64,000 bases of DNA from Pseudomonas sp. ICMP 561 (lineage in GTDB: Bacteria > Pseudomonadota > Gammaproteobacteria > Pseudomonadales > Pseudomonadaceae), in assembly GCF_002699985.1 (NCBI RefSeq), contig NZ_LKBT01000014.1, forward strand, positions 50,485 to 114,484, written 5' to 3'. How positions within the stretch are numbered: the stretch's first letter is position 1; each line of letters starts with the position of its first letter. A program made the position numbers and the translations under genes. Positions 25,345 to 36,147 of the stretch are shown here, in pieces. The notes beneath the pieces were generated by a model. It was not told the DNA's origin, made no database searches, and saw only the letters and a program-made list of their open reading frames with translations.

Positions 25345-26523
25345 CTACTTCGACAAAAACCTCATCCCTTCTTCCAGCCCTCGCAATGTCAGCGGATACA
25401 TCTGATCTTCGATCAAATCACGTACGATATTGGTCGACGTCGTGTAGGCCCAGGCGTCTTTTGGGTAGGGGTTGATCCAGATGAGTTTCTTGAACTTGGC
25501 GGTAAAGCGCTGCATCCACAAGTAGCCCGGTTCTTCGTTCCAGTGTTCGACGCTGCCGCCCGCCTGGGTGATTTCATAGGGCGCCATGGCGGCATCGCCG
25601 ATGAAGATCACTTTGTAGTCCGCGCCGTATTTATGCAGCAAGTCCTGGGTCGAGAAGCGCTCCGATCCCCGGCGCATGTTGTTCTTCCACACCGATTCAT
25701 AGATGAAGTTGTGGAAGTAGAAATACTCAAGATGCTTGAACTCGGTTTTGCACGCCGAGAACAGCTCCTCGCAGACTTTGACGTGGGCATCCATCGAGCC
25801 GCCGATGTCGAATAGCAGCAACAGCTTGATGGTGTTGCGTCGTTCGGGGCGCATCTGGATGTTCAGCAGACCTGCGTCGCGAGCGGTGTGGTCAATGGTG
25901 CCGTCGATGTCCAGTTCTTCCGCCGCGCCCTGACGGGCGAATTTGCGCAGGCGGCGCAGGGCAATCTTGATGTTGCGCGTGCCCAGCTCCACTTGATCAT
26001 CGAGATTCTTGTATTCCCGCTGATCCCACACCTTGACCGCTTTGCCTTTGCGCTCGCCAGCGTCGCCAACCCTGATGCCTTCCGGGTTATAGCCGCCGGA
26101 GCCGAATGGACTGGTGCCACCCGTGCCGATCCATTTGTTGCCACCGGCATGACGTTCCTTTTGCTCTTCCAGACGCTTCTTGAATTCTTCGATCAGCTTG
26201 TCGAGCCCACCCAGTGACTGGATTTGCGCCCGCTCTTCATCCGTCAGAGAGCGCTCGAACTCCTTGCGCAGCCAGTCTTCCGGGATCAGCGCCTTGAGAT
26301 GATCGTCGAGCTTTTCCAGGCCATTGAAATAAGCGCTGAACGCTCGGTCAAACTTGTCGAAATGCCGCTCGTCCTTGACCAGAATCGTCCGGGCCAAAAA
26401 ATAGAACTCATCCATGTCGGCGAAGGTGACACGTTGTTTCAACGCGTTGATCAGGTCCAGCAGCTCACGGACTGAGACCGGCACCTTGGCGGCGCGCATT
26501 TCATTGAACAGATTGAGGAGCAT
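25345..26523 (-). CDS. VWA-domain CoxE-like protein, partner of the MoxR ATPase
   Basis: A 392-residue protein with a helical N-terminal half and a C-terminal von Willebrand A domain. The metal-ion site appears as LFDIGGSMDAHV near residue 240, a variant DxGxS. MoxR AAA ATPases paired with VWA proteins act as chaperone pairs that insert cofactors or remodel complexes. It lies 13 bases after the moxR stop on the same strand, a clear operon. The client complex is not visible nearby. Confidence 0.88.
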   Translation of the reverse strand: MLLNLFNEMRAAKVPVSVRELLDLINALKQRVTFADMDEFYFLARTILVKDERHFDKFDRAFSAYFNGLEKLDDHLKALIPEDWLRKEFERSLTDEERAQIQSLGGLDKLIEEFKKRLEEQKERHAGGNKWIGTGGTSPFGSGGYNPEGIRVGDAGERKGKAVKVWDQREYKNLDDQVELGTRNIKIALRRLRKFARQGAAEELDIDGTIDHTARDAGLLNIQMRPERRNTIKLLLLFDIGGSMDAHVKVCEELFSACKTEFKHLEYFYFHNFIYESVWKNNMRRGSERFSTQDLLHKYGADYKVIFIGDAAMAPYEITQAGGSVEHWNEEPGYLWMQRFTAKFKKLIWINPYPKDAWAYTTSTNIVRDLIEDQMYPLTLRGLEEGMRFLSK

Positions 26524-26536
26524 GGTCTCTCCTGAA

Positions 26537-27382
26537 TCAGCGGTTGCCGCGACGGCTCATGAATGCAAGGCGCTCAAGCAACTGTACGTCCTGCTCATTT
26601 TTGACCAGTGCACCGGCCAATGGCGGGATGGCCTTGGTCGGATCGCGTTCGCGAAGCACGGCTTCTCCGATGTTGTCGGCCATCAGCAGTTTCAGCCAGT
26701 CCACCAGCTCCGAGGTCGAAGGCTTTTTCTTCAGGCCCGGCACTTTGCGCACATCGAAGAACACGTCCAGCGCTTCGCTGACCAGGTCTTTCTTGATGTC
26801 CGGGTAATGCACGTCGACGATCTTTTGCAGCGTCGCCCGGTCCGGAAAAGCGATGTAGTGAAAGAAGCAGCGACGCAGGAAAGCGTCCGGCAGCTCTTTT
26901 TCGTTGTTGGAGGTAATGATAATGATCGGCCGGACTTTGGCCTTGATAGTTTCGTCGGTCTCGTAGACGTAGAACTCCATCTTGTCGAGTTCTTGCAGCA
27001 GGTCGTTGGGGAATTCGATGTCGGCCTTGTCGATTTCGTCGATCAGCAGAATGACCCGTTCTTCGGCTTCGAAGGCTTCCCAGAGCTTGCCTTTCTTGAG
27101 GTAGTTACGCACGTCGTGGACTTTGTCCACGCCCAGCTGCGAATCCCGCAGGCGGCTGACCGCATCGTACTCATACAGGCCTTGATGGGCCTTGGTGGTG
27201 GATTTGATGTGCCAGGTAATCAGCTTCGCGCCGAAGGATTCAGCCAGTTGCTCGGCGAGCATGGTTTTACCGGTGCCGGGTTCGCCCTTGACCAGCAGCG
27301 GGCGCTCCAGGGTAATGGCCGCGTTGACCGCCAGCTTGAGGTCGTCGGTGGCGACGTATGCGCGGGTGCCTTCAAACTTCAT
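26537..27382 (-). CDS. MoxR-family AAA+ ATPase
   Basis: A 281-residue AAA+ ATPase. Walker A is GEPGTGKTM near residues 36-44, Walker B LLIDEIDKAD near 103, sensor I region PIIIITSNNEKELP near 137, and an arginine-rich second region FLRRCFFHYIAFPD follows. The frame starts upstream at 27403 but the ATG at 27382 has GAGGATT at good spacing. It is the first gene of the two-gene operon with the VWA protein. Confidence 0.92.
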   Translation of the reverse strand: MKFEGTRAYVATDDLKLAVNAAITLERPLLVKGEPGTGKTMLAEQLAESFGAKLITWHIKSTTKAHQGLYEYDAVSRLRDSQLGVDKVHDVRNYLKKGKLWEAFEAEERVILLIDEIDKADIEFPNDLLQELDKMEFYVYETDETIKAKVRPIIIITSNNEKELPDAFLRRCFFHYIAFPDRATLQKIVDVHYPDIKKDLVSEALDVFFDVRKVPGLKKKPSTSELVDWLKLLMADNIGEAVLRERDPTKAIPPLAGALVKNEQDVQLLERLAFMSRRGNR

Positions 27383-27505
27383 CGGTAAATCCTCGATAAA
27401 CAATGCGCGGACTATAGCGCGCAGGTCTGGCGGCTGTGAATGTGGGGCGGGTATTCATTGATTGAATGGCGAGGTTGGTGCGCGTCCTACGGGACTGCGT
27501 ACACT

Positions 27506-27597
27506 CTGTGGGAGCGAATTCATTCGCGAAGGGGCCTGTACATCCGCAGCCTATGTATCATCTGAAATGCCGCCTTCCCGAATAAATTCGGTCCCAC
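27506..27597. repeat. Diverged REP doublet, 'GGGAGCGAATTCATTCGCGA' type
   Basis: Arms at about 27506-27536 and 27573-27597 pair imperfectly. The same family at 31046-31133 is better preserved. Confidence 0.75.
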
Positions 27598-27660
27598 CGG
27601 TTCGCTGTGGCCAAGAGCATAAATTCGCTTCCACAGGAATTGCGTTCGCCCCGCGCAAAA

Positions 27661-28728
27661 TTACCCTTTGCTGTTGTCATACCGCGCATTGAACGCCTGC
27701 ACGAACGCATTCCTCAGGATCTGCAGGAATGCCTGAAACGCGCTGACATCCTGGTTGTGCACGCTCCCGCTCAGTTCAACCCGGGTAGCAAACTGGTTTT
27801 CGCTCTGGTTCTTGAGCACGGTTTCGCTGCCGCCCACCACGGCTTCCCAGATGGACCGAAAGAAGCCTTTATTCTGGTTTTCGACATCCTGCTTCCAGTT
27901 GAAGACTTCAACATCGCGTAGCAGCGGTTTGATGTAACCACTCAACTGGCCTTTATTCGCTTGAGCTTCGATCACCAGATCGCCTTGCCCGGCATTGAAG
28001 TCGAAGTTGCCGTAGGCGGACGCAAAGTCGTTCAGGCGCTTGAGCTGTATGCCGGTGGCACGCAGTCGCAAGTCAAAATCCTCGAAGTTGCTGAACGGAT
28101 CGAAGGTCGCGGACCCTTCCATTTTTGCGTGCCCTTCGAGGAGCGCCTTGCCTTCGAAGCGGGCATCGCGATTACCCTTTACGTCCTCGACGTTCGTCAG
28201 GTTATAGAGGCTGGCGTTGAGCGAGTCGGCCTCGATCTTCACTTTCGGCGTTGTGCTGAAATTATTGAAGGTGATCTTGCCGTCATTGATGCGGACTTCG
28301 TTGAGGGTAATCGGTAGCAGCTTGTTTATTTGCTCCTGCCAGTCGGTGCCCTTACCCGTCTGTGACGCTTGCTTGTCGTTGCCGCCGTCGACAAAGTTGA
28401 TCTCTGGCTGGGCGAATATCATCTCGGCAACCACCGCGTGGTCGTACCACAGATGATTCCAGCTCACCGCCAGATCGATGACGGGTACTTTGACGAATGG
28501 CACTGGTACCTTGCCGTCCACCTTGACGATATTCAACCCGTTGATTCTGTAAGCGCCGCGCCACAGCGCCAGATCCACATCCGTGACCTGGCCGCGGTAG
28601 TCGCCCATGTTGGCGAGCTTGTCATTGAGGTAGTTGCGAACCAGCAAGGGCAGGGTGATATGCACTGCGATCAACAGCACGATAATCCCGGCCAGAGTCC
28701 AGAGTGGCCAGCTATAGCGACGTTTCAT
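27661..28728 (-). CDS. DUF748-domain protein (AsmA-like)
   Basis: A 355-residue protein with one N-terminal membrane helix (WPLWTLAGIIVLLIAVHITL) followed by a long repeating beta-rich region typical of DUF748/AsmA-like proteins, which sit in the inner membrane with their body in the periplasm and are linked to envelope lipid transport. The frame is open to 29907, but the added part is antisense to cysK, so the ATG at 28728 is used. It diverges from cysK. Confidence 0.82.
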   Translation of the reverse strand: MKRRYSWPLWTLAGIIVLLIAVHITLPLLVRNYLNDKLANMGDYRGQVTDVDLALWRGAYRINGLNIVKVDGKVPVPFVKVPVIDLAVSWNHLWYDHAVVAEMIFAQPEINFVDGGNDKQASQTGKGTDWQEQINKLLPITLNEVRINDGKITFNNFSTTPKVKIEADSLNASLYNLTNVEDVKGNRDARFEGKALLEGHAKMEGSATFDPFSNFEDFDLRLRATGIQLKRLNDFASAYGNFDFNAGQGDLVIEAQANKGQLSGYIKPLLRDVEVFNWKQDVENQNKGFFRSIWEAVVGGSETVLKNQSENQFATRVELSGSVHNQDVSAFQAFLQILRNAFVQAFNARYDNSKG

Positions 28729-28863
28729 GGCAAAGGTCTCAAGTTGCGATGAGTTGTTGACTCCGTGCGTTCGCATCCGTTCGCTGCGACTGGACGCATG
28801 CAGGTCATGAGGCATAGGCTTCCAACTCTCTGACATCTGATGAACGTGCACAAGGACACCGCC

Positions 28864-29838
<975 letters not shown>

Positions 29839-29897
29839 GACCTCGTTTGCACCGCGCTGCTTCTTGTCAGGTCGGCGAGGGTTTATGATGCCCGGCT

Positions 29898-29924
29898 GGC
29901 GAACCATCTATAGGATGGTTCGCC
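29898..29924 (+). terminator. Hairpin after cysK, probable terminator
   Basis: A perfect 11-bp stem GGCGAACCATC / GATGGTTCGCC with a 5-base loop, 60 bases after cysK. The T-run is weak. Confidence 0.55.
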
Positions 29925-29976
29925 TTCACGCATGATTATCACGGCAAGACGTACAGCGGTAAGCAAGGAGAGTTAG

Positions 29977-30915
29977 ATGACGTTTTCATTGGCTGCCAAG
30001 GTATCGATCCTGATGCTTTTCGTGTGCAGCACGCTGTATGTGCATTTGCGTGGCAAGGCGCGATTGCCGTTGTTGCGTCAGTTCGTCAACCATTCGGCGT
30101 TGTTCGCTCCTTATAACGCCCTGATGTACCTGTTTTCCCGCGTGCCGTCCAAGCCGTATCTGGACCGCAGCGCGTTCCCCGAGCTGGATGTGCTCAAGAA
30201 TAACTGGCAGACCATTCGCGAAGAGGCCATGCACCTGTTCGACGAGGGCTATATTCGGGCTGCCGAGAAGAATAACGATGCCGGTTTCGGTTCGTTCTTC
30301 AAGAAGGGCTGGAAGCGTTTTTACCTGAAGTGGTACGACAAAGCCTTGCCGTCCGCCGAGGCCCTGTGTCCGAAGACTGTCGCACTGGTCAACTCCATCC
30401 CCAACGTTAAGGGCGCGATGTTCGCCCTGCTGCCCGGTGACAGCCACCTGAACCCGCACCGCGACCCGTTTGCCGGTTCGCTGCGCTATCACCTGGGGCT
30501 ATCGACGCCTAACTCTGATGATTGCCGCATCTACGTGGATGGTCAGGTCTATGCCTGGCGTGATGGCGAAGACGTCATGTTCGACGAAACCTATGTGCAT
30601 TGGGTCAAGAACGAGACTGACGTGACCCGCGTGATCCTGTTCTGCGACATTGAACGGCCGTTGCGTTCACGCATCATGACCCGCCTCAATCGCTGGGTCA
30701 GCGCATTTCTCGGCCGTGCAACAGCGCCGCAGAACACCGACGATGAACGCGTAGGCGGGATCAACCAGGCCTATGCCTGGAGCAAGCGCTTCAGTGATAC
30801 CTTCAGCGGCAAGGTCAAGCAGTTCAAACGCAAGAACCCGAAAGCCTACCGGGTGTTGCGCCCGGTGCTGGCGGTGGTGGTGCTTACGTTGTTGGGATAT
30901 TGGTTGTTTGGGTGA
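29977..30915 (+). CDS. lpxO: Lipid A hydroxylase LpxO (aspartyl/asparaginyl beta-hydroxylase family)
   Basis: A 312-residue Fe(II)/2-oxoglutarate dioxygenase. An N-terminal membrane helix (residues about 5-22) and a C-terminal one (about 290-310) flank a catalytic domain with NPHRDPFAGSLRYHLGL near residue 156 and FDETYVHWVKN near 195, the metal ligands H-x-D and H. LpxO adds a 2-hydroxyl to the secondary acyl chain of lipid A. Two or more paralogues are common in Pseudomonas. Confidence 0.9.
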   Translation: MTFSLAAKVSILMLFVCSTLYVHLRGKARLPLLRQFVNHSALFAPYNALMYLFSRVPSKPYLDRSAFPELDVLKNNWQTIREEAMHLFDEGYIRAAEKNNDAGFGSFFKKGWKRFYLKWYDKALPSAEALCPKTVALVNSIPNVKGAMFALLPGDSHLNPHRDPFAGSLRYHLGLSTPNSDDCRIYVDGQVYAWRDGEDVMFDETYVHWVKNETDVTRVILFCDIERPLRSRIMTRLNRWVSAFLGRATAPQNTDDERVGGINQAYAWSKRFSDTFSGKVKQFKRKNPKAYRVLRPVLAVVVLTLLGYWLFG

Positions 30916-31045
30916 GGTTGAACACAGGTTTCATATAAAACCTGTGCAGACTGTGTGAAAACTACTGCAGGCTGGGCACCTTCGGTGCTACGCGCACAAT
31001 ACTGCGTTAAAAACAGGCGAAAAATGCTCATTTAGAACACAAACC

Positions 31046-31133
31046 TGTGGGAGCGAATTTATTCGCGAAAGCGGGGGTATCAGGCACCGATGTTCTTCAG
31101 GCCTGGCCCCTTCGCGAATAAATTCGCTCCCAC
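31046..31133. repeat. REP doublet (REPIN), 'GGGAGCGAATTTATTCGCGA' type
   Basis: Arms at 31046-31069 and 31111-31133 are near-perfect reverse complements. Confidence 0.9.
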
Positions 31134-31151
31134 GCAATACGCAAACTTCCT

Positions 31152-32045
31152 TCAGGTTGTCTTCACCGCCGCAGGCCGCAACACCAGCCACAGCGACACC
31201 GCAATCAGCGCGCCGCCGTAGACGTGCACCATCGACAGCGGCTCATCCAGAAATAACGCACCCCACAGTACGCCGAACGGCGGAATCATGAACGTGACCG
31301 TCATTGAACTGAGCGGGCCGATGCTGCTCATCAGGCGGAAATACAGGATGTAGGCCAGAGCGGTGCAAACGAGGCCCAGACCCAGCAGCGATACCCAGAC
31401 ACTGACGCCACCCCAACTGGCAGGCGGGTCGGTGAACACGCGATAGCCAAAAAAAGGCAGCAGCAACAAGGTTGCGCCAAGCATGCTGCCCAGTGCTGAA
31501 AGACGACTGTCCAGTCCGCCCTGACGGTCCAGCCAGCGGCGGGTCAGGAAGCCGGCGAACGCATAACACGTGGTCGCCAGCAGGCAGGCGAGGGCACCCA
31601 TCAACAGCTCAAGGTTGAAAGCCACCGGTCCTGCACGCGTCAGGATGCCGACACCGACCAACCCCAGAAAGACGCCGCAGATCTTCACTGCCGAGAGCTT
31701 CTCACTGAAGAACAACCCGCCGACTAATACGCCCATCAGGGGTGTCGTGGCATTGAAAATCGACGAGTAACCGGCAGGCAGCGTTTGCGCTGCAATCGAG
31801 TAAAGCGTCGCTGGCAGCCCTGAGTTGATTACCCCCAGCAGCATGCAGGTCTTGAGCTTGCCACGAAAATCCAGGTGCACGCGCATCAACAGGAAAATGA
31901 TCAGCAGGCCTGCTGCGGCAATGGACACACGAAAAAAGGCAGTCGGCACGCTGCCCAATACGGGCGCAACAATGCGCATGAACAGAAAGCTCGCGCCCCA
32001 GATGGCGGCGAGCACCAGCAGGTTGACGATATCGGCAGGTTTCAT
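31152..32045 (-). CDS. DMT-superfamily transporter (EamA type)
   Basis: A 297-residue protein with ten predicted membrane helices in two five-helix EamA halves (the first begins VNLLVLAAIWGASFLFMRIV, the second ALACLLATTCYAFAGFL). The family exports amino acids and other metabolites; the substrate is unknown. Length and topology are normal. Confidence 0.9.
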   Translation of the reverse strand: MKPADIVNLLVLAAIWGASFLFMRIVAPVLGSVPTAFFRVSIAAAGLLIIFLLMRVHLDFRGKLKTCMLLGVINSGLPATLYSIAAQTLPAGYSSIFNATTPLMGVLVGGLFFSEKLSAVKICGVFLGLVGVGILTRAGPVAFNLELLMGALACLLATTCYAFAGFLTRRWLDRQGGLDSRLSALGSMLGATLLLLPFFGYRVFTDPPASWGGVSVWVSLLGLGLVCTALAYILYFRLMSSIGPLSSMTVTFMIPPFGVLWGALFLDEPLSMVHVYGGALIAVSLWLVLRPAAVKTT

Positions 32046-32469
32046 GAAAGGTCCTTCTTGTTAGAAGGGCGGGAGTTTTACCGGGAGATGGATGCTGTTG
32101 CAATGGTTTGTAACGTTATTGGCGATTGCCAGACTTCTAATTCCAGTTAGTGAGCGCAAGCGTTGAGAAAACTTGATAGATCGTCATACAACTGTATGAC
32201 TTTGTTAAACATTTAATACTTTAGTGCGATAGCAAATTATCGATATGCAGCCATTCATTTATTTTGCCAGCTGCCGACACAAGTCATTAGGTCGCCGCAT
32301 AACAGTCAAAGCTGCGTGGTGACTTTAATCCAACGCCAATGTATTGGCTTTGCGCCATTGAGGGCCCGTATTTTAAGGGCCTCAGCAATCGCCATGAAAA
32401 ATACAAATCTATTAAAACTATCGCATTCCACCGTTTTAATCGGTTTGTGATCGGAGAGGAAGTGTCGTA
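32046..32469. other. Intergenic region between the DMT transporter and the chemoreceptor
   Basis: No gene in these 424 bases. It holds a perfect 18-bp palindrome at 32183-32200. The rest is AT-rich and should contain the chemoreceptor promoter; CGGAGAGGAAG just before 32470 is its ribosome-binding site. Confidence 0.6.
32183..32200. promoter_or_regulatory. Perfect palindrome, candidate operator
   Basis: GTCATACA-AC-TGTATGAC has 8-bp arms around a 2-base centre. This resembles operators of GntR- or TetR-type repressors. It lies about 270 bases before the chemoreceptor and 140 bases upstream of the divergent transporter start, so it could serve either. Confidence 0.5.
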
Positions 32470-34350
32470 ATGGCTTTGAAGTTTCGTCATAAAATTCTGC
32501 TGGCTGCCTCGATCATCGTGGTATTGGCGTTCGCGTTATTCACGCTGTACAACGATTATCTGCAGCGCAATACGATTACCAAAAACCTTGAAAACTCGGT
32601 GGCTCAAGCCGGTGAGCTGACAGCGACTGGCATTCAGAGCTGGTTGAGCGGACGCATTCTTATTCTGGACAACCTGGGGCAAAACGTTGCCCGACAAGGG
32701 ACCAAGAGTGACCTGGGCGGCCTGGTAGGCCAACCGTCGCTGACGTCGACGTTCCAGTTCACTTACATCGGTGATACCGAGGGCGTGTTCACTCAACGAC
32801 CTGACGCCGAAATGCCTGCCGGCTACGACCCTCGCAAGCGTCCCTGGTACACCTCGACGGTAACCGCTGACAAGACCATCATCAGCGCGCCTTACCTGGC
32901 CTCGGTAGGTGGATTGGTGGTGACCATCGCCAGTCCGATCAAGATCAATGGCAAGCTTGCGGGTGTTGCAGGCGGCGACCTGAGCCTGGAGACCCTGGTC
33001 AAAATCGTTAACTCGGTAGAGTTCGGCGGCCTGGGGCATGCCTTTCTGGTAAGCGGCGACGGGCAAGTCATCGTCAGCCCGGACAAAGACCAGGTGATGA
33101 AAAATCTCAAGGACATCTACCCAGGCCAAACCCTGACCCTGGACAAGAAGTTGCGTGAAGTCACCCTCAACGGCCAGCAACGCTTGCTGTCGTTTGCCCC
33201 GATCAGCGGGTTGCCGGGGGCGGACTGGTACATCGGACTGTCGATCGATAAAGATAAAGCCTACGCGCCACTGGGCGAATTCCGGACCTCAGCGCTTATT
33301 GCAATGGTAGTGGCCGTCATCGTGATCGCCTTGCTGTTGAGTCTTCTGATCAGTGCGCTGATGCGTCCGCTGACAGCGATGGGCCGTGCCATGCAGGACA
33401 TCGCGCAGGGTGAGGGTGATCTGACCCGCCGCCTGAGCATTCAGGGCAAGGATGAATTTGCCGAGTTGGGTGGCTCATTCAACCAGTTCGTCGAGCGCGT
33501 GCACGCGTCAATCTCGGAAGTTTCTTCAGCGACGCTGCTGGTTCATGACCTGTCGCAACGGGTAGAGCAGTCGTCCAATTCCTCGATTCTTGGTTTTGAC
33601 GAGCAGAGCGCCCGGACCAATAGCGTGGCCGCCGCGATCAATGAACTTGGCGCTGCGACTCAGGAGATCGCCCGCAACGCTTCCGATGCTTCCGCTCAGG
33701 CCAGTCAGGCCCGGGAACAGGCAGAAGACAGCCGCGCAGTGGTGGAAAAAACCATTCAGGCAATGACCGGTCTTTCATCCAAGATCAGCGATTCCTGCAC
33801 GCAAATCGAAACCCTGAACACCAGCACTGAAAACATCGGGCAGATTCTCGACGTGATCAAAAGCATCTCGCAGCAGACCAATTTGCTGGCGCTCAATGCC
33901 GCAATCGAGGCCGCGCGCGCAGGTGAAGCCGGTCGTGGCTTTGCGGTAGTAGCCGATGAAGTACGTAACCTGGCGCACCGCACTCAAGAGTCTGCCGATC
34001 AGGTGCACAAGATGATCGGCGAGTTGCAGCAGGGCTCTCATGACGCCGTGGAGAACATGAACCAGAGTCAGGCCAGCAGCCGCGACAGCGTTGACGTCGC
34101 CAATCAGGCGGGCATTCGACTGACCAGCGTCACCCAGCGCATCAGCGAAATCGACGGTATGAATCAGTCAGTGGCGGCTGCCACTGAAGAGCAGACCGCC
34201 GTGGTGGAAACACTCAACGTCGATATCAGCCAGATCAACATGCTGAACCAGCAGGGCGTCGCCAACCTCAACGAAACCCTGTCCGACTGCGCCGCGCTTT
34301 CGCAACAGGCAGGTCGTCTGAAACAGTTGGTGGCAAGCTTCAAGATCTGA
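32470..34350 (+). CDS. Methyl-accepting chemotaxis protein (dCache sensor)
   Basis: A 626-residue chemoreceptor. A membrane helix (residues about 9-28) leads to a periplasmic double-Cache domain (about 35-270; [20 protein letters not shown] and [15 protein letters not shown] fit dCache_1). A second membrane helix (about 278-300), a HAMP domain (to about 350) and the cytoplasmic signalling bundle follow, with the hairpin tip [20 protein letters not shown] near residue 475. No C-terminal NWETF-type pentapeptide is seen. dCache receptors often sense amino acids; the ligand is unknown. Confidence 0.95.
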   Translation: MALKFRHKILLAASIIVVLAFALFTLYNDYLQRNTITKNLENSVAQAGELTATGIQSWLSGRILILDNLGQNVARQGTKSDLGGLVGQPSLTSTFQFTYIGDTEGVFTQRPDAEMPAGYDPRKRPWYTSTVTADKTIISAPYLASVGGLVVTIASPIKINGKLAGVAGGDLSLETLVKIVNSVEFGGLGHAFLVSGDGQVIVSPDKDQVMKNLKDIYPGQTLTLDKKLREVTLNGQQRLLSFAPISGLPGADWYIGLSIDKDKAYAPLGEFRTSALIAMVVAVIVIALLLSLLISALMRPLTAMGRAMQDIAQGEGDLTRRLSIQGKDEFAELGGSFNQFVERVHASISEVSSATLLVHDLSQRVEQSSNSSILGFDEQSARTNSVAAAINELGAATQEIARNASDASAQASQAREQAEDSRAVVEKTIQAMTGLSSKISDSCTQIETLNTSTENIGQILDVIKSISQQTNLLALNAAIEAARAGEAGRGFAVVADEVRNLAHRTQESADQVHKMIGELQQGSHDAVENMNQSQASSRDSVDVANQAGIRLTSVTQRISEIDGMNQSVAAATEEQTAVVETLNVDISQINMLNQQGVANLNETLSDCAALSQQAGRLKQLVASFKI

Positions 34351-34373
34351 CCGATCCATCGGTGAATGTCAGC

Positions 34374-34410
34374 AAAGGCCAGCGAGCGTTGCAGTTCCTG
34401 GCCTTTTTTC
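34374..34410 (+). terminator. Rho-independent terminator after the chemoreceptor
   Basis: Stem AAAGGCCAG / CTGGCCTTT with a 15-base loop, then T residues. Confidence 0.8.
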
Positions 34411-34448
34411 AGCGCAAAGGAGAGTGCGCGATATTCAAAGACTCAGGT

Positions 34449-35630
34449 TTATTCGTAATCCGGAAGTTTTACCTTCTCCGAATCACGAAGGAACAGATTG
34501 GAAAATGCTTTGCGTATCATGGGTTGACCGGCAATACGCATTGCGCCCCTGAGTAACGTCAGTCCCCCGCGAGTGTGAGGCCAGAGCATACGTGGAACAA
34601 TCTTCGGAACGCCTTGGCCTTCTTTCACGAATGGCCGCATCACTCGCTCGTACGCTGCAAGCGCGGACGGCAGATCCTCAGTCCTCGACAGCTCGCCCGC
34701 CAATACGTATCCACCGACAATCGCGAGGGTGGTGCCGATACCCGACAGGGGAGTAGCGCACCAGGCAGCGTCGCCAGTCAGGACAACCCGATCGTCATAC
34801 CACCGGTTCATCCTCACCTGCCGAAGGACATCAAAATAGAAATCGTCTGTCCTGGACATACCGTCGAGAATGCGCGGGAAGTGCCATCCTGCATCCGAGA
34901 ATTTCTCTTGCAGGAACTGCTTCTGACGCTCGGTATCCCACTGGTTTTCACCCTCGGGTTTCTTCTGCATCCCCATGTAAACATGGACAGTGTCCTGTCG
35001 ACCTGGCTTCAGCGTTGCCCCGATACCGCCAACGGTATTGTATTGACGGGCAAACACTCCATCCTCGGACGTCCTGGGGATTGCGAAGTAGGCGATAGTA
35101 ATATCCATCCACTTCGGCTTGTTCTCTCCCGGGAAAACCAGTTCGCGGGTGGGTGAGCCAACCCCTTCTGCAACGATGACGAGATCGTAGCGATCGCTTG
35201 GGCTGTTCTCGAAATGCACGGTGACACCATGGGCATCCTGCTCTAGCGCCTTGATTGTTTCGTTGAAGCGATAGTTTGAACGCTGACTTGCGGGTTCATA
35301 GATCATGCTGGCGATATCGCCGCGCATTATTTCCAGCTCGGCTGTTGGCCCGTCGCCTATGTCCTCGACTGCAAATCGCGCGATGGTGTTGTCATGTTCG
35401 TCGACCCAGTCCGTGCCCGCCTCACCGGTAGTGAGGTCGAGAGCCGCTTGCTCCAGCCCCATCTTTCGCAAGACTTGGCGACCAGCGCCACGCACGTCCA
35501 CGTTTTGCCCGCCATCGCGAAATTGAGGGGCCTTTTCTATAACGGTCACATCAAAGCCATGGCGGGAAAGCCACCACGCTGTGGTGTTGCCTGCAACACT
35601 TGCCCCACTGATGAGGATTCTTCTGGACAT
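34449..35630 (-). CDS. FAD-dependent monooxygenase (aromatic hydroxylase / TetX-like)
   Basis: A 393-residue flavoprotein. The FAD dinucleotide motif is ILISGASVAGNTTAWWLSRH at residues 5-24, the middle DLVIVAEGVGSPTR is the second conserved motif near 153, and VVLTGDAAWCATPLSGIGTT near 280 is the C-terminal FAD motif. The class hydroxylates aromatic or antibiotic substrates. The start at 35630 has CAGGAGAAT upstream and lies just behind twin palindromic operators. The MarR gene precedes it on the same strand, which suggests substrate-induced control. Confidence 0.88.
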   Translation of the reverse strand: MSRRILISGASVAGNTTAWWLSRHGFDVTVIEKAPQFRDGGQNVDVRGAGRQVLRKMGLEQAALDLTTGEAGTDWVDEHDNTIARFAVEDIGDGPTAELEIMRGDIASMIYEPASQRSNYRFNETIKALEQDAHGVTVHFENSPSDRYDLVIVAEGVGSPTRELVFPGENKPKWMDITIAYFAIPRTSEDGVFARQYNTVGGIGATLKPGRQDTVHVYMGMQKKPEGENQWDTERQKQFLQEKFSDAGWHFPRILDGMSRTDDFYFDVLRQVRMNRWYDDRVVLTGDAAWCATPLSGIGTTLAIVGGYVLAGELSRTEDLPSALAAYERVMRPFVKEGQGVPKIVPRMLWPHTRGGLTLLRGAMRIAGQPMIRKAFSNLFLRDSEKVKLPDYE

Positions 35631-35657
35631 GCGGATTCTCCTGTAATCCGCACTTTG

Positions 35658-35693
35658 TATCACGCGTGATATAAATAAACATCACGCGTGATA
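35658..35693. promoter_or_regulatory. Twin palindromic operators between marR-type gene and monooxygenase
   Basis: The 12-bp palindrome ATCACGCGTGAT occurs at 35659-35670 and 35681-35692, centre to centre 22 bases, about two helical turns. The outer flanks TTTGT and ACAAA extend the whole into one larger palindrome. The site is 29 bases upstream of the monooxygenase start and 8 bases past the regulator stop. Binding of the MarR-type regulator is the natural inference. Confidence 0.75.
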
Positions 35694-35700
35694 CAAAATG

Positions 35701-36147
35701 TTACTCTTCCAGATTGCCGATGAAGCGCTGGAGCAACGTAACGAAAACCGTAGCCTCTTCTGGACTGAAGCCTTCCAGGCCACGTGCATTGGTGTCGAGC
35801 AAAACCTGTTTTCCCAATGCCGCCACCTCCTGACCTCGCGCTGTGATGCTCACGTTGGCAGCACGCTTGTTTGTGGCAACAACGGAACGCTGGATGAGGC
35901 CAGCAGCTTCCAGCTTGTCCAGAGTCGCAACCATTGCGGGCTGTTTGACGGCAGAGGCTTTTACAAGGTCGCGCTGAAGCATGGGGCCGCGCCAGGCAAG
36001 CCACAATAACGGGCCGAGCAGGGTTAGCGAAATACCGTGAGACCGTAACGCGGCATCGGTCGCGCGGTTGAACACGCGTTCCGCGTGATTGGCGAGATAG
36101 CCGGGAGCGACGGCGGCTTCCGGGTGGATGTCTTTATCATTCTTCAT
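35701..36147 (-). CDS. MarR-family transcriptional regulator
   Basis: A 148-residue winged-helix regulator. The recognition helix region is VKASAVKQPAMVATLDKLEA near residues 63-82, followed by the wing (LIQRSVVATNKRAANVSITA). The frame is open far upstream, but the ATG at 36147 gives the family length. MarR proteins are usually ligand-released repressors; the palindromes just downstream point to control of the monooxygenase gene. Confidence 0.88.
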   Translation of the reverse strand: MKNDKDIHPEAAVAPGYLANHAERVFNRATDAALRSHGISLTLLGPLLWLAWRGPMLQRDLVKASAVKQPAMVATLDKLEAAGLIQRSVVATNKRAANVSITARGQEVAALGKQVLLDTNARGLEGFSPEEATVFVTLLQRFIGNLEE

